Source of the DNA: Lentibacillus saliphilus
GTDB lineage: Bacteria > Bacillota > Bacilli > Bacillales > Amphibacillaceae
Assembly (NCBI RefSeq): GCF_019093865.1
Contig: NZ_JABJXD010000001.1
Span: 558,001-622,000 of the forward strand
Direction: 5' to 3'
DNA: 64,000 bases
Shown piece after piece: positions 1-9,048 of this stretch. Each line of letters starts with the position of its first letter. Positions within the stretch are counted from its first letter, which is position 1. A model generated the notes under the pieces. The model was not told the DNA's origin, made no database searches, and was given only the letters and a program-made list of their open reading frames with translations. A program made the translations under genes and the position numbers.

Positions 1-636
1 TGGGAACGAACAGCATTACGTACAGGTATGAGCTGCGATACGAATGTGTGGAAGGACCATTCATTTATTTCCCCACGGAGAGCGTCACTAGCCATAAAGG
101 CGGCTGAACTCCAAGGAAAAAAAGCAGGACGGCTTTTTTTAAGAAAGATTCAAGAAAATGCCTTTTTGAAAAAACAAAACATCTCAGAAGAGAGCGTCTT
201 GTTAAACTGTGCTGAAGAAGCAAAGCTAGACATTGAAGAGTTTAAATGCGATTTGTACTCTGATACAGCCAAAAAAGCACTCCAAAGTGACTTTAAGCTA
301 ACAAATGAAATGAACGTGGACTACATCCCTACAATGGTGTTTTTTAATCCGACATCAGAGCAGCCGGGCATTAAAATATCTGGTTTGTACCCATATGAGA
401 TATACGTACGCGTCCTCAAGCAAATGCTCGATAAACGCCTCATCCCATCAACAACGCCACCACTAGAGCTGCTTTTATCACATTATAAAGTTGTGGCAAC
501 AAAAGAAATCGCTGTCGTATATGATTGGTCAACGACAAAAGCTGAACGGGAACTGAAGAAATTACAAATCAGACAAAAAGTAAAAAAACATGTCACGAAT
601 CACGGATCATTCTGGGAATATCGATCACGAGACTGA
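1..636 (+). CDS. spxH: SpxH/YjbH, ClpXP adaptor for Spx (5' end outside window)
   Basis: The frame is open from base 1, so the gene begins upstream and only the C-terminal ~211 residues are present; the family is usually about 280-300 residues. The visible part is DsbA-like: a helical insertion, then a thioredoxin-fold return with the cis-Pro-like segment DYIPTMVFF and a charged tail. The N-terminal CxxC-type region is not in the window. In Bacillus this protein binds Spx and presents it to ClpXP for degradation. The context supports the call, because pepF, coiA, mecA and spx follow in the order known from B. subtilis, although this gene is on the opposite strand to them. Confidence 0.85.
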   Translation, partial: WERTALRTGMSCDTNVWKDHSFISPRRASLAIKAAELQGKKAGRLFLRKIQENAFLKKQNISEESVLLNCAEEAKLDIEEFKCDLYSDTAKKALQSDFKLTNEMNVDYIPTMVFFNPTSEQPGIKISGLYPYEIYVRVLKQMLDKRLIPSTTPPLELLLSHYKVVATKEIAVVYDWSTTKAERELKKLQIRQKVKKHVTNHGSFWEYRSRD

Positions 637-759
637 ATGGCGCAAGTATCATTAAATAAAATGGGTCTATTGTGTATTAAACATAGATCTTCTATAAGTG
701 ACAACGTTTGATATAGGTTAAAACTAATTCGTTCGAATGTTTCAGTTTACAAGCGGGTA

Positions 760-798
760 CACACCTTTTAGGGCTAAAAAGCTCAAGGTGTGTTTTTT
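760..798 (+). terminator. Intrinsic terminator downstream of spxH
   Basis: An 8-bp stem CACACCTT/AAGGTGTG (760-767 with 785-792) with a 17-nt loop is followed by six T. It lies about 120 nt after the spxH stop and faces the right way. Confidence 0.75.
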
Positions 799-808
799 GT
801 CGTTTTGA

Positions 809-856
809 GGCTGTGACATAACAAAAGGCTTAATGCAAAAGACGAACAATGCTCAA
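809..856. repeat. Fragment resembling one arm of the large palindromic element
   Basis: This stretch (gctgtgacataacaaaagg ... gacgaacaatgctcaa) resembles the left arm at 34726-34778 (gactgagacataacataaag ... gacgaacaaagctcaa). It ends where the 20-bp array begins. The match is by eye, and no clear opposite arm is visible after the array. Confidence 0.4.
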
Positions 857-858
857 GC

Positions 859-1118
859 CGCATAAACGGAAATCCAGCCGCATATCCGCTCAACGAGACG
901 TATAAATCGCAAACCAAACGCATATCCGCTCAACGAGACGTATAACTGGAAATTCAAACGCATAACCGCCCATCGAGACGCATAAATCAAAATTCAAGCG
1001 CATATCCGCTCAACGAGACGCATAAATCGCAATCCAAACGCATACCCGCCCATCGAGACGCATAAATCGCAATCCAAACGCATATCCGCTCTCCCAGCCG
1101 CATAAACGAGAAGAGCAG
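859..1118 (+). repeat. Tandem array, 13 units of exactly 20 bp, CGCATA type
   Basis: Thirteen consecutive 20-nt units begin CG[CT]ATA. Even units are near CGCATATCCGCTCAACGAGA (three exact copies, at 879, 919 and 999). Odd units are near CGCATAAATCGCAATCCAAA (exact at 1019 and 1059). The array is therefore a 40-bp higher-order alternation. Twenty is not a multiple of three and no gene reads through it, so it is not protein-coding. A second array with the same period and core, in the opposite orientation, lies at 16189-16348. Confidence 0.9.
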
Positions 1119-1203
1119 CACCTCCGTCATCCAACTCGTCTTTCAGCGTCATTTTTCATGTAAATAGTCTTCTCTTGCCCCGCCTCTTTGTGATCAATAC
1201 ACA

Positions 1204-1238
1204 AAAAAAAGACGGGCATACACGATGTGTATGCCCGT
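1204..1238 (-). terminator. Orphan minus-strand intrinsic terminator
   Basis: A perfect 12-bp stem (ACGGGCATACAC paired with GTGTATGCCCGT, loop GAT, 1212-1238) is flanked on its left by a run of A, which is a T-run for minus-strand transcripts. No minus-strand gene lies between it and the pepF terminator at 1711, so what it ends is unclear. The rest of 1119-1455 shows nothing recognisable. Confidence 0.55.
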
Positions 1239-1455
1239 TCATACTTTGTTTTATAAAAAACAAAGGGGGGTGGGAGATTTCACACAGCAAACAAAGGGGT
1301 TTATTGTTTGGGATTGATCTCACTTATTATAATAGCGGATTTTCCTTCTGTAATCAATACCTTGTTATACAGTTCACAAAGATGTCATACTTCTATTTGA
1401 GATTTAGACACCATATTATATATTAATAATTAGATTTGGATGGGGGCTGATCAAT

Positions 1456-1635
1456 ATGAGCAATCTATACCCGGTTATTTTTTTCTTTTTAACAATCGTC
1501 GCCTTTGTATTGAACATTTTCGGGCTAATGCAGCTCATCCCACTTTACATTACGTTACCGCTTTTATTTATATCTATCTATGCGACCATATTTTCATTTT
1601 CACACCGAAATACGTATCGTGGCCGCATGCGCTAA
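1456..1635 (+). CDS. Small two-TM membrane protein (59 aa), unknown
   Basis: The protein starts MSNLYPVIFF and ends HRNTYRGRMR. It has two hydrophobic stretches, roughly residues 5-26 and 28-49, separated by a short GLMQLIP turn. The basic C-terminal tail (R, R, R) suggests the C-terminus is cytoplasmic. A G-rich ribosome site (GGATGGGGG) lies 11 nt before ATG, and the gene ends just before a bidirectional terminator at 1711. Hydrophobicity, start site and terminator together argue for a real gene. I do not recognise the family. Confidence 0.65.
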   Translation: MSNLYPVIFFFLTIVAFVLNIFGLMQLIPLYITLPLLFISIYATIFSFSHRNTYRGRMR

Positions 1636-1710
1636 CAAAACACCCACTATGTGCTTATTTCTCTCACTTTGCAAAAATGCTTATCCATGTGTCTATGTTT
1701 AATCATATTA

Positions 1711-1746
1711 AGAAGCCGCCTGAGTTTACGATCTCAGGCGGCTTCT
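1711..1746. terminator. Bidirectional intrinsic terminator
   Basis: A 14-bp stem AGAAGCCGCCTGAG/CTCAGGCGGCTTCT with an 8-nt loop sits between the convergent small membrane gene and pepF, 8 nt from the pepF stop codon. Confidence 0.85.
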
Positions 1747-1753
1747 CTTATCA

Positions 1754-3571
1754 TTAATCGTTCAAGAGCATATCTTCCATTTCAGTCAACTTCTTTTCAA
1801 ATACATCAAGCGCAGCTAAAATCGGCTCTTTTGAGGTCATATCTACGCCTGCTTTCTTAAGCACTTCAATTGGATAATCACTGCTACCCGCACGTAGAAA
1901 ATCGTTAATGTAACGATCAACTGCGCCTTCTTTTCCTTCAAGAATGTCAGCAGCCAATGCCGTTGCAGCTGAATAGCCTGTAGCATACTGATAAACATAA
2001 TAATTCATATAGAAATGAGGAATTCGTGCCCATTCCATTGCAATTGCATCATCTGACACAACGTCTTCACCAAAATATTTTTTGTTCAAGTTGTAGTAGA
2101 TCTCGCTTAATTTATCTGCTGTTAGCGCGACACCTTCTTGCTGCTGTTTATGAATCTCATGTTCAAATTCCGCAAACATCGTCTGACGGAAAACTGTCCC
2201 ACGGAAGCCTTCGAGGAAATTGTTTAAGATGTACAGCTTTTGTTGTTTATCCTCAAGGTGATTGAGCATGTATTCATTAAGTAAAGCTTCATTCGTCGTT
2301 GATGCGACTTCTGCTACAAATATTGAATAGTTGCCGTAGCGATATGGTTGTGCATCACGCGTATAATAGCTGTGCACAGAATGTCCGAGCTCGTGTGCAA
2401 GTGTAAACATATCGTTCACGGTATCTTGCCAATTCAGTAAGATATATGGATTCGTGCCATATGTCCCGGATGAATAAGCACCACTACGCTTACCCTTATT
2501 CTCCATAACGTCAATCCAGCGATTCTGATAGCCCTCTTTGACGATATCGACATACTCTTGACCAAGTGGTGCAAGACCGTCAACCACATATTGCTGTGCC
2601 TTTTTGTAATCAATTTTCATATCTGCATCTTGAATTAACGGTGTATACATATCGTACATATGCAATGCATCAACACCAAGTACTTTTTTCCTTAATGCAG
2701 CATATCTATGCAACAACGGCAGGCGTTCGTTCACGGCTTCTACAAGATTATCATATACTTGTTCTGGAATATTGTTGCCATCCAGTGCTGCATGTCGTGC
2801 AGAATCATAGTTGCGTACTTTGGCACTAAAGTTGCTTGCTTTGACTTGTCCAGCAAGTGTTGATGCAAAGGTGTGCTTGAATTTTTCATATGTGTCGTAC
2901 ATCGCTTTAAACGCACCTTCACGGACATCTCTATTCTGTGATTCCATAAAACCGATATAACGTCCATGAGTGAGCTCAACATCTTCTCCCTTGTCATTCT
3001 TAATCGTCGGGAACGTTAAATCAGCATTGTTCAGCATCATATATGTTTGAGACGTGCTTCCCATCGGTTCAGAAGCTTGAGCGAGTAGCGCTTCTTCTTT
3101 CTGACTTAAAACATGTGGACGTTGACGATTGATTTCATCAAGCATATGCTGATACTGCTTTAGACCATCATTCTCCTCAATAAAGCGATGTAAATCCGCT
3201 TCGTCAATATCAAGAATTTCTGGAACGATAAAGCTCATTGAGCTGGACGCTAACGTTAAAAGCGATTCAGCTTGAGCATTGAGCGATTGATAAAATCCAT
3301 TCGTCGTGTCTTGATCATAACGCATATGTGCATATGTAAATAATTTGCCCAAACGTTCAGATAATTGATCTTGTAGTTGAAAAACATTTAAAAGCGTTTC
3401 AGCTGAATCTCCAAGCTTACCTTGATACTCTGCAATCTTCGGAAAAGCTTCTTTTAACGCTTTAAACTCTTCTTCCCATGCATTATCACTTGGAAAAATA
3501 TCTTCCAAATCCCATGTTAATTCAACAGGAATCTCATCACGTTTTGGTAATTCCTTTGTGGCGTCCGCCAT
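1754..3571 (-). CDS. pepF: Oligoendopeptidase F (M3B metallopeptidase)
   Basis: This cytoplasmic zinc peptidase hydrolyses oligopeptides of roughly 7-17 residues. The catalytic zinc motif HELGHSVH is visible about two-thirds along, with the downstream E of the M3 family in the VAEVASTTNE segment. Length (605 aa) is normal for PepF. Two ATGs are adjacent. The second, at 3571, is preferred because GGAGGAG lies 5-6 nt upstream of it and only 2-3 nt from the first. It lies downstream of coiA on the same strand, as in B. subtilis. Confidence 0.95.
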   Translation of the reverse strand: MADATKELPKRDEIPVELTWDLEDIFPSDNAWEEEFKALKEAFPKIAEYQGKLGDSAETLLNVFQLQDQLSERLGKLFTYAHMRYDQDTTNGFYQSLNAQAESLLTLASSSMSFIVPEILDIDEADLHRFIEENDGLKQYQHMLDEINRQRPHVLSQKEEALLAQASEPMGSTSQTYMMLNNADLTFPTIKNDKGEDVELTHGRYIGFMESQNRDVREGAFKAMYDTYEKFKHTFASTLAGQVKASNFSAKVRNYDSARHAALDGNNIPEQVYDNLVEAVNERLPLLHRYAALRKKVLGVDALHMYDMYTPLIQDADMKIDYKKAQQYVVDGLAPLGQEYVDIVKEGYQNRWIDVMENKGKRSGAYSSGTYGTNPYILLNWQDTVNDMFTLAHELGHSVHSYYTRDAQPYRYGNYSIFVAEVASTTNEALLNEYMLNHLEDKQQKLYILNNFLEGFRGTVFRQTMFAEFEHEIHKQQQEGVALTADKLSEIYYNLNKKYFGEDVVSDDAIAMEWARIPHFYMNYYVYQYATGYSAATALAADILEGKEGAVDRYINDFLRAGSSDYPIEVLKKAGVDMTSKEPILAALDVFEKKLTEMEDMLLND

Positions 3572-3630
3572 CATATCTCCTCCAAATCAAAAATTGGTAT
3601 ACATTACTATTATAACTGAAAAATCATCGT

Positions 3631-4833
3631 TCATGCTTCTATTGCGCTCAATTTTTCATAAAGTTTCTGTAATAATTGTTGATCGGCACGAAGACTTGCT
3701 TCAATATGATCGGGCTCTAAAATAGGAAGTTGTTTTACAAACACATTGGGCGACACTTCGGTGATCATATTCAGGTGGATGAACCATTGTAAATATTGTT
3801 TAATTGGATGGCTTTTATGAGTGGGTTTAAGTTGAGTAGAACGAATTTGAGGAAATATATGGTTGTTTAACAAGCGGATGCATTGCTGAAGTGTAAACGT
3901 GTGACCAACTGGTAAAGGGATAAGAAAATCGAGGCATAGCCTACTTTGCCAATTCCATAGCGGGGTTATCATTAAGTGCTGTGACGACACGGGTAAGTAT
4001 ACAATCGCAGGCAGTCTATCTCGATGTGACCGCTTCTCATATAACCATTGATGCCAAACGAGATTATTGCCGTATAGCCGCTGAGGTACCGTCAAACGAA
4101 AGCGACGTTTCTCCTTCTCCCACAACGTTAATAATGTATGTAGCGATAAGCCGTTTGCTTTAAATAAGTCACTAAATGACAGTTCATGAATGCGATTAAA
4201 GCTCAGTTGTCCAATGGCTTGCGAGGGATTTACTTCATAAAGGTCTTTCATGATAACAAGCTCGGCGGAATGAGGATTAAAAAAATATAATACAGGTGGA
4301 TGCCCGGCAAAAAAATCATGAATAAACTGCTTTGTAAACGGGCTCAATCGAATATGATGCTGTTGAATACGCTTTAAATGACTTGCACCTAAAATCCATA
4401 TCGGGGTAATACGTCTGTTTTGGTATCCTTTATTACGCTTGGCAATTTGTTCAAGTGACATGCGCGCACATTGGAATTCTATCGCTATTTGTCGTTCACC
4501 AATAGTAAGATAAATATCTGGTCGCTGCTGAATATCGGGGAGCCATTTTTCTAGGAGGACCGTGTGAGAGAATTGTCTTCGAAGCCATTGATACAAGAGG
4601 AGTTTTCCTTCTTCATGATAGCGTCCTTCTCCTTGATCTTGATTGGGACAATCACGACTAGATCGATGCGCAAAATGGGCAATCATTTTTGAACCGGCCT
4701 TTAAGATGACGGGCTGTTGACAGATTGGGCAGGAAAACGGTTTATGCCTTTCATTCGCTATATCTTGACGCGTTAATAAAGCCGGTGTTACCATTTTGCC
4801 ATATTCATTTTTAGCTTGCAGCATAACTAACAT
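3631..4833 (-). CDS. coiA: CoiA-like competence protein (predicted nuclease)
   Basis: CoiA is needed for recombination of incoming DNA after natural transformation in Firmicutes. The N-terminal part has a zinc-finger-like pair (CPICQQP ... HFAH) followed by a restriction-like nuclease core: E in the YHEEGK stretch, then RPDIYL and AIEFQC, consistent with a PD-(D/E)xK site. At 400 aa it is a normal length. GGAGG lies only about 3 nt from the first ATG and 12 nt from the next in-frame ATG at 4824, so the start is uncertain. It sits between mecA and pepF. Confidence 0.88.
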   Translation of the reverse strand: MLVMLQAKNEYGKMVTPALLTRQDIANERHKPFSCPICQQPVILKAGSKMIAHFAHRSSRDCPNQDQGEGRYHEEGKLLLYQWLRRQFSHTVLLEKWLPDIQQRPDIYLTIGERQIAIEFQCARMSLEQIAKRNKGYQNRRITPIWILGASHLKRIQQHHIRLSPFTKQFIHDFFAGHPPVLYFFNPHSAELVIMKDLYEVNPSQAIGQLSFNRIHELSFSDLFKANGLSLHTLLTLWEKEKRRFRLTVPQRLYGNNLVWHQWLYEKRSHRDRLPAIVYLPVSSQHLMITPLWNWQSRLCLDFLIPLPVGHTFTLQQCIRLLNNHIFPQIRSTQLKPTHKSHPIKQYLQWFIHLNMITEVSPNVFVKQLPILEPDHIEASLRADQQLLQKLYEKLSAIEA

Positions 4834-4969
4834 GCACCTCCGTTAAATCCTATTGATTGTGGGGTAAAGTGTGTTTAATTGGAAAAATGAAAAAGTGTTG
4901 CAGCATCATGGAATAGATCTGATGTGATGCAGATTACAGAAGATGAAATTGGGTTTGAGGGGTATTTAT

Positions 4970-5007
4970 AAAAAAACAAAGATAGACACCTGCGTTAACA
5001 AGTGTCT
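4970..5007 (-). terminator. Intrinsic terminator of mecA
   Basis: The stem AGACAC.../...GTGTCT (4984-5007) is followed on the minus strand by a T-rich run. The hairpin overlaps the mecA stop codon. Confidence 0.75.
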
Positions 5008-5689
5008 ATATGCGTGCGGGAAAATGTGTTCTAATTTGGGCAAACGTATCATCTGTAAAGATTGTTTTGCCGTACTCCTCGAGTACATGAACCGTTATGT
5101 CTGTGTCCTCAGCGAACTCGAACAACACACTCATAACGTCTTCCTGAGCATCATCGTCCATCAGTTCTTCGTCAAATGCAACATATAAATAGTATTGATC
5201 GTTGTAATGGTAGAGCTTGTTTTCAACGTGCTCTAATTCACCAGACATATAATGACTTAATTGAATGACGTCTTCGAAATCACGGAATTTTAACGTAAGT
5301 GACAAGTGATCATCCTCATTCTCCTCAGATGAATCTTGATCTTCGTTGCCAAACTTGTCTTCAAGCAAATCTTCAATTTTTTCATCGACACCTAAATCAA
5401 TCGTCTTTCCGTTCTCTCCAGGAAGCTCCAGCTGTTCACCATTTTTGGATACTTGTGCTTTTGTTACAATAATCTCTAAGCCTTTTTCCATCGCTTGAAC
5501 TTGTATCCATAACGGACCATCAACATTAAAATCTTCCTCATAGTTGACTTCATCCATCATTTGCCAAAAAAGCTGTTCGCTCCGTTCGCGATTATACCAG
5601 ATTTCTTCGCGTTCAAATCCACGATCTTCAATATCAACGTATGAGATATAAAATTTAACCGTATTTTCATTAATGCGTTCTATTTCCAT
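5006..5689 (-). CDS. mecA: MecA, adaptor of ClpCP
   Basis: MecA delivers ComK to the ClpCP protease and activates ClpC. The N-terminal target-binding domain is nearly canonical (MEIERINENTVKFYISY... DIEDRGFEREEIWYNRERSE). An acidic linker of about 35 residues (rich in D/E, around residues 110-140) leads to the C-terminal ClpC-binding domain. The start at 5689 is chosen over an ATG 6 nt earlier because GGGGGAG lies 7 nt before it and the protein then begins MEIERIN as in other species. Length is 227 aa. It lies in the conserved order spx-mecA-coiA-pepF. Confidence 0.95.
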   Translation of the reverse strand: MEIERINENTVKFYISYVDIEDRGFEREEIWYNRERSEQLFWQMMDEVNYEEDFNVDGPLWIQVQAMEKGLEIIVTKAQVSKNGEQLELPGENGKTIDLGVDEKIEDLLEDKFGNEDQDSSEENEDDHLSLTLKFRDFEDVIQLSHYMSGELEHVENKLYHYNDQYYLYVAFDEELMDDDAQEDVMSVLFEFAEDTDITVHVLEEYGKTIFTDDTFAQIRTHFPARI

Positions 5690-6000
5690 AAACATTCTCC
5701 CCCTTCATTTTTGAATTGGCAAGCTCCACCAATATCTAACTGATCTAGAAATGGGATGGAACGCGTATAAATTCGTGCCGCTTCGGTAAAAGGGTTATCC
5801 CCATCCGATTGACTTTGTGCTTATATATATCGTCTTATTTTCCATTGTATGATATCGTACGGCATTTTGAAAATTTAAATGCCTAGTTTTGCTGAATTAA
5901 TATCCTATTTTATACGATTAAACTTATTTTGTCACTAAAAAACCGCTCTAAATCACAAGAAAAACGCAGATCATGATGTAACTAACCTGCGTTTTTTTAT
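5690..6000. other. AT-rich intergenic region upstream of mecA
   Basis: This holds the presumed mecA promoter and, at its right end, the spx terminator. A TACAAT-like hexamer is visible on the minus strand but no convincing -35 partner. No gene or other structure was seen. Confidence 0.5.
5963..5998. terminator. Intrinsic terminator of spx
   Basis: The stem AACGCAG/CTGCGTT (5963-5993, loop about 17 nt) has T-runs on both strands, so it can act in both directions. It lies 33 nt after the spx stop. Confidence 0.7.
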
Positions 6001-6030
6001 CTATTTTACATATTGTCTATCAACACGGCA

Positions 6031-6426
6031 TTAATTAACCATTCGTTGTGCTTCACGCAGCTGAAAGGTACGTACTTCTCTTGGCAGAAATCGACGTATT
6101 TCATCTTCATTATAACCGACCTGTAGACGCTTTTCATCGAGAATTATTGGGCGTCTAAGCAAGCCCGGATTTTTTTGGATCAAATCAAATAGATCCTTCA
6201 GTGGTAATTGATCGATATTGATATCAAGCTTTTGAAAGACCTTGGAACGTGTGGAAATAATTTCATCTGTTCCATCCTCAGTCATTCGTAAGATTTCCTT
6301 GATTTCGTCCATCGTCAACGATTCAGAGAATATGTTCCGCTCTGTAAACGGAATGTTGTGCTCTTCCAACCAAGATTTTGCTTTTCGGCAAGACGTGCAG
6401 CTTGGCGAGGTGTATAGTGTGACCAT
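6031..6426 (-). CDS. spx: Spx, redox-responsive transcription regulator
   Basis: Spx is an ArsC-like protein that binds the RNA polymerase alpha C-terminal domain and switches on the disulfide-stress regulon. The redox switch CTSC (residues 10-13) follows MVTLYTSPS, and the conserved RRPI segment is near residue 90. The start at 6426 is preferred over a codon 18 nt upstream, because AGGAG lies 10 nt before it and length becomes the usual 131 aa. Spx is a ClpXP substrate delivered by SpxH, whose gene lies at the left edge of the window. Confidence 0.96.
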   Translation of the reverse strand: MVTLYTSPSCTSCRKAKSWLEEHNIPFTERNIFSESLTMDEIKEILRMTEDGTDEIISTRSKVFQKLDINIDQLPLKDLFDLIQKNPGLLRRPIILDEKRLQVGYNEDEIRRFLPREVRTFQLREAQRMVN

Positions 6427-6764
6427 GGTAATCTCACTCCTCATTCTGAAATAATGCTTTAAACATATTTCAATCTTATTTGATAATAAGTTTAATTTAT
6501 CTTCATTTAAATTATACTATACTTGTCAAGCGAAAGGTAGGTTATTTCAAAAAAAAGACAAAAATTAACGGTAATGTTCACAATTTGTTCTTATTTTGAC
6601 CCTAAATACTGTCTTTTTGTTGATCAAGCATATATATTTTAGTTTATCAAGTATATAACACTTGGAACAACTGAACGAAACGACCTTTCGTGTTTATCTT
6701 TAAAGTTCCCCAATAATGTTAGTTTAAACCTTTTTTATATAACTTTTTCCAAAATGTATTATGT
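6427..6764. other. AT-rich intergenic region upstream of spx
   Basis: On the minus strand TTGACA is followed after only 7 nt by TATAAT, so these two cannot form one promoter; overlapping promoters are possible. Nothing else recognisable was seen. Confidence 0.4.
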
Positions 6765-6807
6765 AAAAAAAGAGACATGCCGAGATCAACTCATCCGGCA
6801 CGTCTCT
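6765..6807 (-). terminator. Intrinsic terminator of yjbC
   Basis: A 12-nt imperfect stem (6771-6782 with 6796-6807) is followed on the minus strand by a T-run. It begins 4 nt after the yjbC stop. Confidence 0.8.
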
Positions 6808-6810
6808 AGC

Positions 6811-7404
6811 CTATGCCTGATTGGCTTCCTTTAGATGATCAAAAATGTTGTTCGTACTTCTGTTTTTATCAAAAACGAGTACTTCATCAACAGGCTGATA
6901 GGATTTTCCATACAGTTCTCTATCCTTATACGTGTGAATATCTTCATACATTTTTTTCATTTGTTCATAAATGACATGTTCCGTATCATTTGCAGGTGAC
7001 CAATATAATATTTCCATTGGGGTTTTCTCATTTGTTGCTAATGAACGGCGATTATAACCAATAGATTGTGCATGGGTAAACCCTTCCCTTTGATAAAAAT
7101 GAAGCCGTTTAGCTGTATCTGTGTCGTCATAATCTAAAGGTTCAACTTCTAAAATGATCGGTTTGTTGCGCATTTTCAGCTTTTCTATAAGCTGGTGTCC
7201 AATGCCTTGTCCCCGTGATTTAGAGGAAACCCATACATAATCAATGAAGATGAATGTGTCAAACTCAGCATACATTAATACGTGATACGGCCCTTCATCT
7301 TTATGGTACACGTCTGCTTTTTCATCGAGAAGCATTTCCATATGTGCCTGCGACTTCATTTCTTCTATCGGGAAATATTGATTCAACTTTTCATACCAAT
7401 CCAT
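6811..7404 (-). CDS. yjbC: GNAT-family acetyltransferase YjbC
   Basis: The first ~115 residues form a GNAT fold with the acetyl-CoA loop SRGQGIG. The rest is a family-specific extension (SIGYNRRSLATNEK ... MEILYWSP). Start (MDWYEKLNQYFP) and overall sequence recall B. subtilis YjbC, whose gene also precedes spx. The acetylated substrate is unknown. At 197 aa it is normal length. A terminator separates it from spx here. Confidence 0.88.
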   Translation of the reverse strand: MDWYEKLNQYFPIEEMKSQAHMEMLLDEKADVYHKDEGPYHVLMYAEFDTFIFIDYVWVSSKSRGQGIGHQLIEKLKMRNKPIILEVEPLDYDDTDTAKRLHFYQREGFTHAQSIGYNRRSLATNEKTPMEILYWSPANDTEHVIYEQMKKMYEDIHTYKDRELYGKSYQPVDEVLVFDKNRSTNNIFDHLKEANQA

Positions 7405-7599
7405 TAAACGTCTCCTTCACTATTTAATCGTTTTCAGTATACACGACATTTCCTCTGATGTTAAACCGGCCTTTTCAGAAAATATAGCCGTTATGCATGC
7501 TGAACGCGATTGAGAACCACTCACCTACTTCATCCTTTTAATTTCAGTAAATGTCTTTAAAATAGACCCTTGTTTGTTCAAATGAACATTGTTGCTACC

Positions 7600-8838
7600 C
7601 TACTTCATTGTTGGTGTGTAATCAACATTTTCTGTATACGTATTGCCAGGGTTCCAAAGAAGGAATTCGTTTATCCCATTCTCATTCAACGCCTTGATCT
7701 GTGCTTCAACCTCAGCTTTGCCATAGCGGAATGTTGCGCCTGAATACAGCCACGGTGCATCAAAATCTTGAATCCAAGGACGAGAAATAGGACGGCGATC
7801 TTCTAACTGTGCTAACAGCTCATTTTCTACTTTCGCATACTCTGTCACCAAGCGGTATGGTTCTTTATCTGGAAAAGGAATTCCAAAATAGTTATTGGTC
7901 CAATGACTCGGATAGATCATGGATGAAATCACATCAACATTTTCAGATATTTTCAAGAAGTTTTGGCCGATACCAGGCGTTTCAACAACATCTGCTGCAT
8001 ATCCGAAAATATCAACTGACACATCAACATCATAATAGTCAAGTTCTTCTTTTGCATATTTTACGAAGTCAGTAACAGCTTCAACACGTCGTTTGACACC
8101 GCCGTGCTCAAAATCAGAATAGTCGCCTGTGCCGAATTCCAATTGATCGGCATAGCGCTCAAATCCTTCAGGAAAACGAACATAATCAAACTGAACTTCT
8201 TTAAAACCGAGCTCAGCTGCTTTTTTAGCAATGTCTACATTATATTCCCATACTTCTTTCATGTATGGATTCACAAAGGCTTCTCCTTTACGGTTCACCC
8301 AAACGTTGCCATTTTCTTTAAACGATAATTCAGGTCGGCTCTTAGCTAACACTGAATCTTTGAAAACAACAATTCGAGCAATCGGATAGATTCCCTTCTC
8401 TTCAAGCACTTCTAGCATTGCCCGCGGATCATTTATATAGTTGACTGCAATGTCTTCATATGGTGATCCTTCTTCAGGCTTAAATGTTAAATTACCATGG
8501 TCTTCCTTGACATCAATAACCATCGCATTTAAATCGGTCTCATCAACAAGCTTTAACAACCTTTCAAATCTACTACCACCTGCTGAAGGACCCGTTACAT
8601 AGATACCGCGAACTGCATCAGGATATTCAAAATGGAGACCTGAATCATACGTGAACCGCTTAAAATCTGTTTGTTCATCAAGTAATTCGATTGCTGTTTG
8701 TCGTTCCTTGTGTAAACCAATCGATTTGGCCGTTTCTTGTGATTCAGCGTGCACTTTCGTAGAATCAAAAGGTACAAACATCAGTGCCAGAGCAGCTAAC
8801 ATACATGTCAATGGTATTATTAATTGTTTACGGTTCAT
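7600..8838 (-). CDS. Secreted putative glycoside hydrolase (DUF4015/COG1306 type)
   Basis: The N-terminus is a signal peptide (MNRKQLIIPLTCMLAALALMF, cut near VHA-ES). The remaining ~380 residues resemble the predicted TIM-barrel glycosidase family: RGIYVTGPSAGG, NAMVIDVKEDHG, VQFDYVRFPEG, VDIFGYA, SSMIYPSHW and FLLWNPGNTY are typical blocks with conserved Asp/Glu. The substrate is not known; a cell-wall or surface glycan is plausible. It is a single-gene unit between yjbC and a two-component system. Confidence 0.8.
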   Translation of the reverse strand: MNRKQLIIPLTCMLAALALMFVPFDSTKVHAESQETAKSIGLHKERQTAIELLDEQTDFKRFTYDSGLHFEYPDAVRGIYVTGPSAGGSRFERLLKLVDETDLNAMVIDVKEDHGNLTFKPEEGSPYEDIAVNYINDPRAMLEVLEEKGIYPIARIVVFKDSVLAKSRPELSFKENGNVWVNRKGEAFVNPYMKEVWEYNVDIAKKAAELGFKEVQFDYVRFPEGFERYADQLEFGTGDYSDFEHGGVKRRVEAVTDFVKYAKEELDYYDVDVSVDIFGYAADVVETPGIGQNFLKISENVDVISSMIYPSHWTNNYFGIPFPDKEPYRLVTEYAKVENELLAQLEDRRPISRPWIQDFDAPWLYSGATFRYGKAEVEAQIKALNENGINEFLLWNPGNTYTENVDYTPTMK

Positions 8839-9048
8839 GTACTATCAATCTCCTATTATAGTCTAGGTTTCTATTATATATGACACGCATATAAAATTGA
8901 ATAGAAAACATAAAAAGATGGCGTTTTTCCAATATTTTCACGTTTTCTATGCGCACAACTGAACAACACGTGCATTTAGTCTTCTAAAGAGACGGTTCAT
9001 CAGGCAAAAAAGTTACACCACATGATAGTGACGATACAGGTCAAGCCT

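Noticed and set aside
859-1118. CRISPR array
   Set aside because: The period is 20 bp with no unique spacers, the units alternate between two similar types, and no cas genes are in the window.
1440-1757. 105-aa plus-strand protein
   Set aside because: It is a different frame over the better-supported 59-aa membrane gene and runs into the terminator and the pepF stop.
6427-6764. Classical sigma-A promoter for spx
   Set aside because: TTGACA and TATAAT are visible but only 7 nt apart, so they cannot be one promoter; no other pair was convincing.
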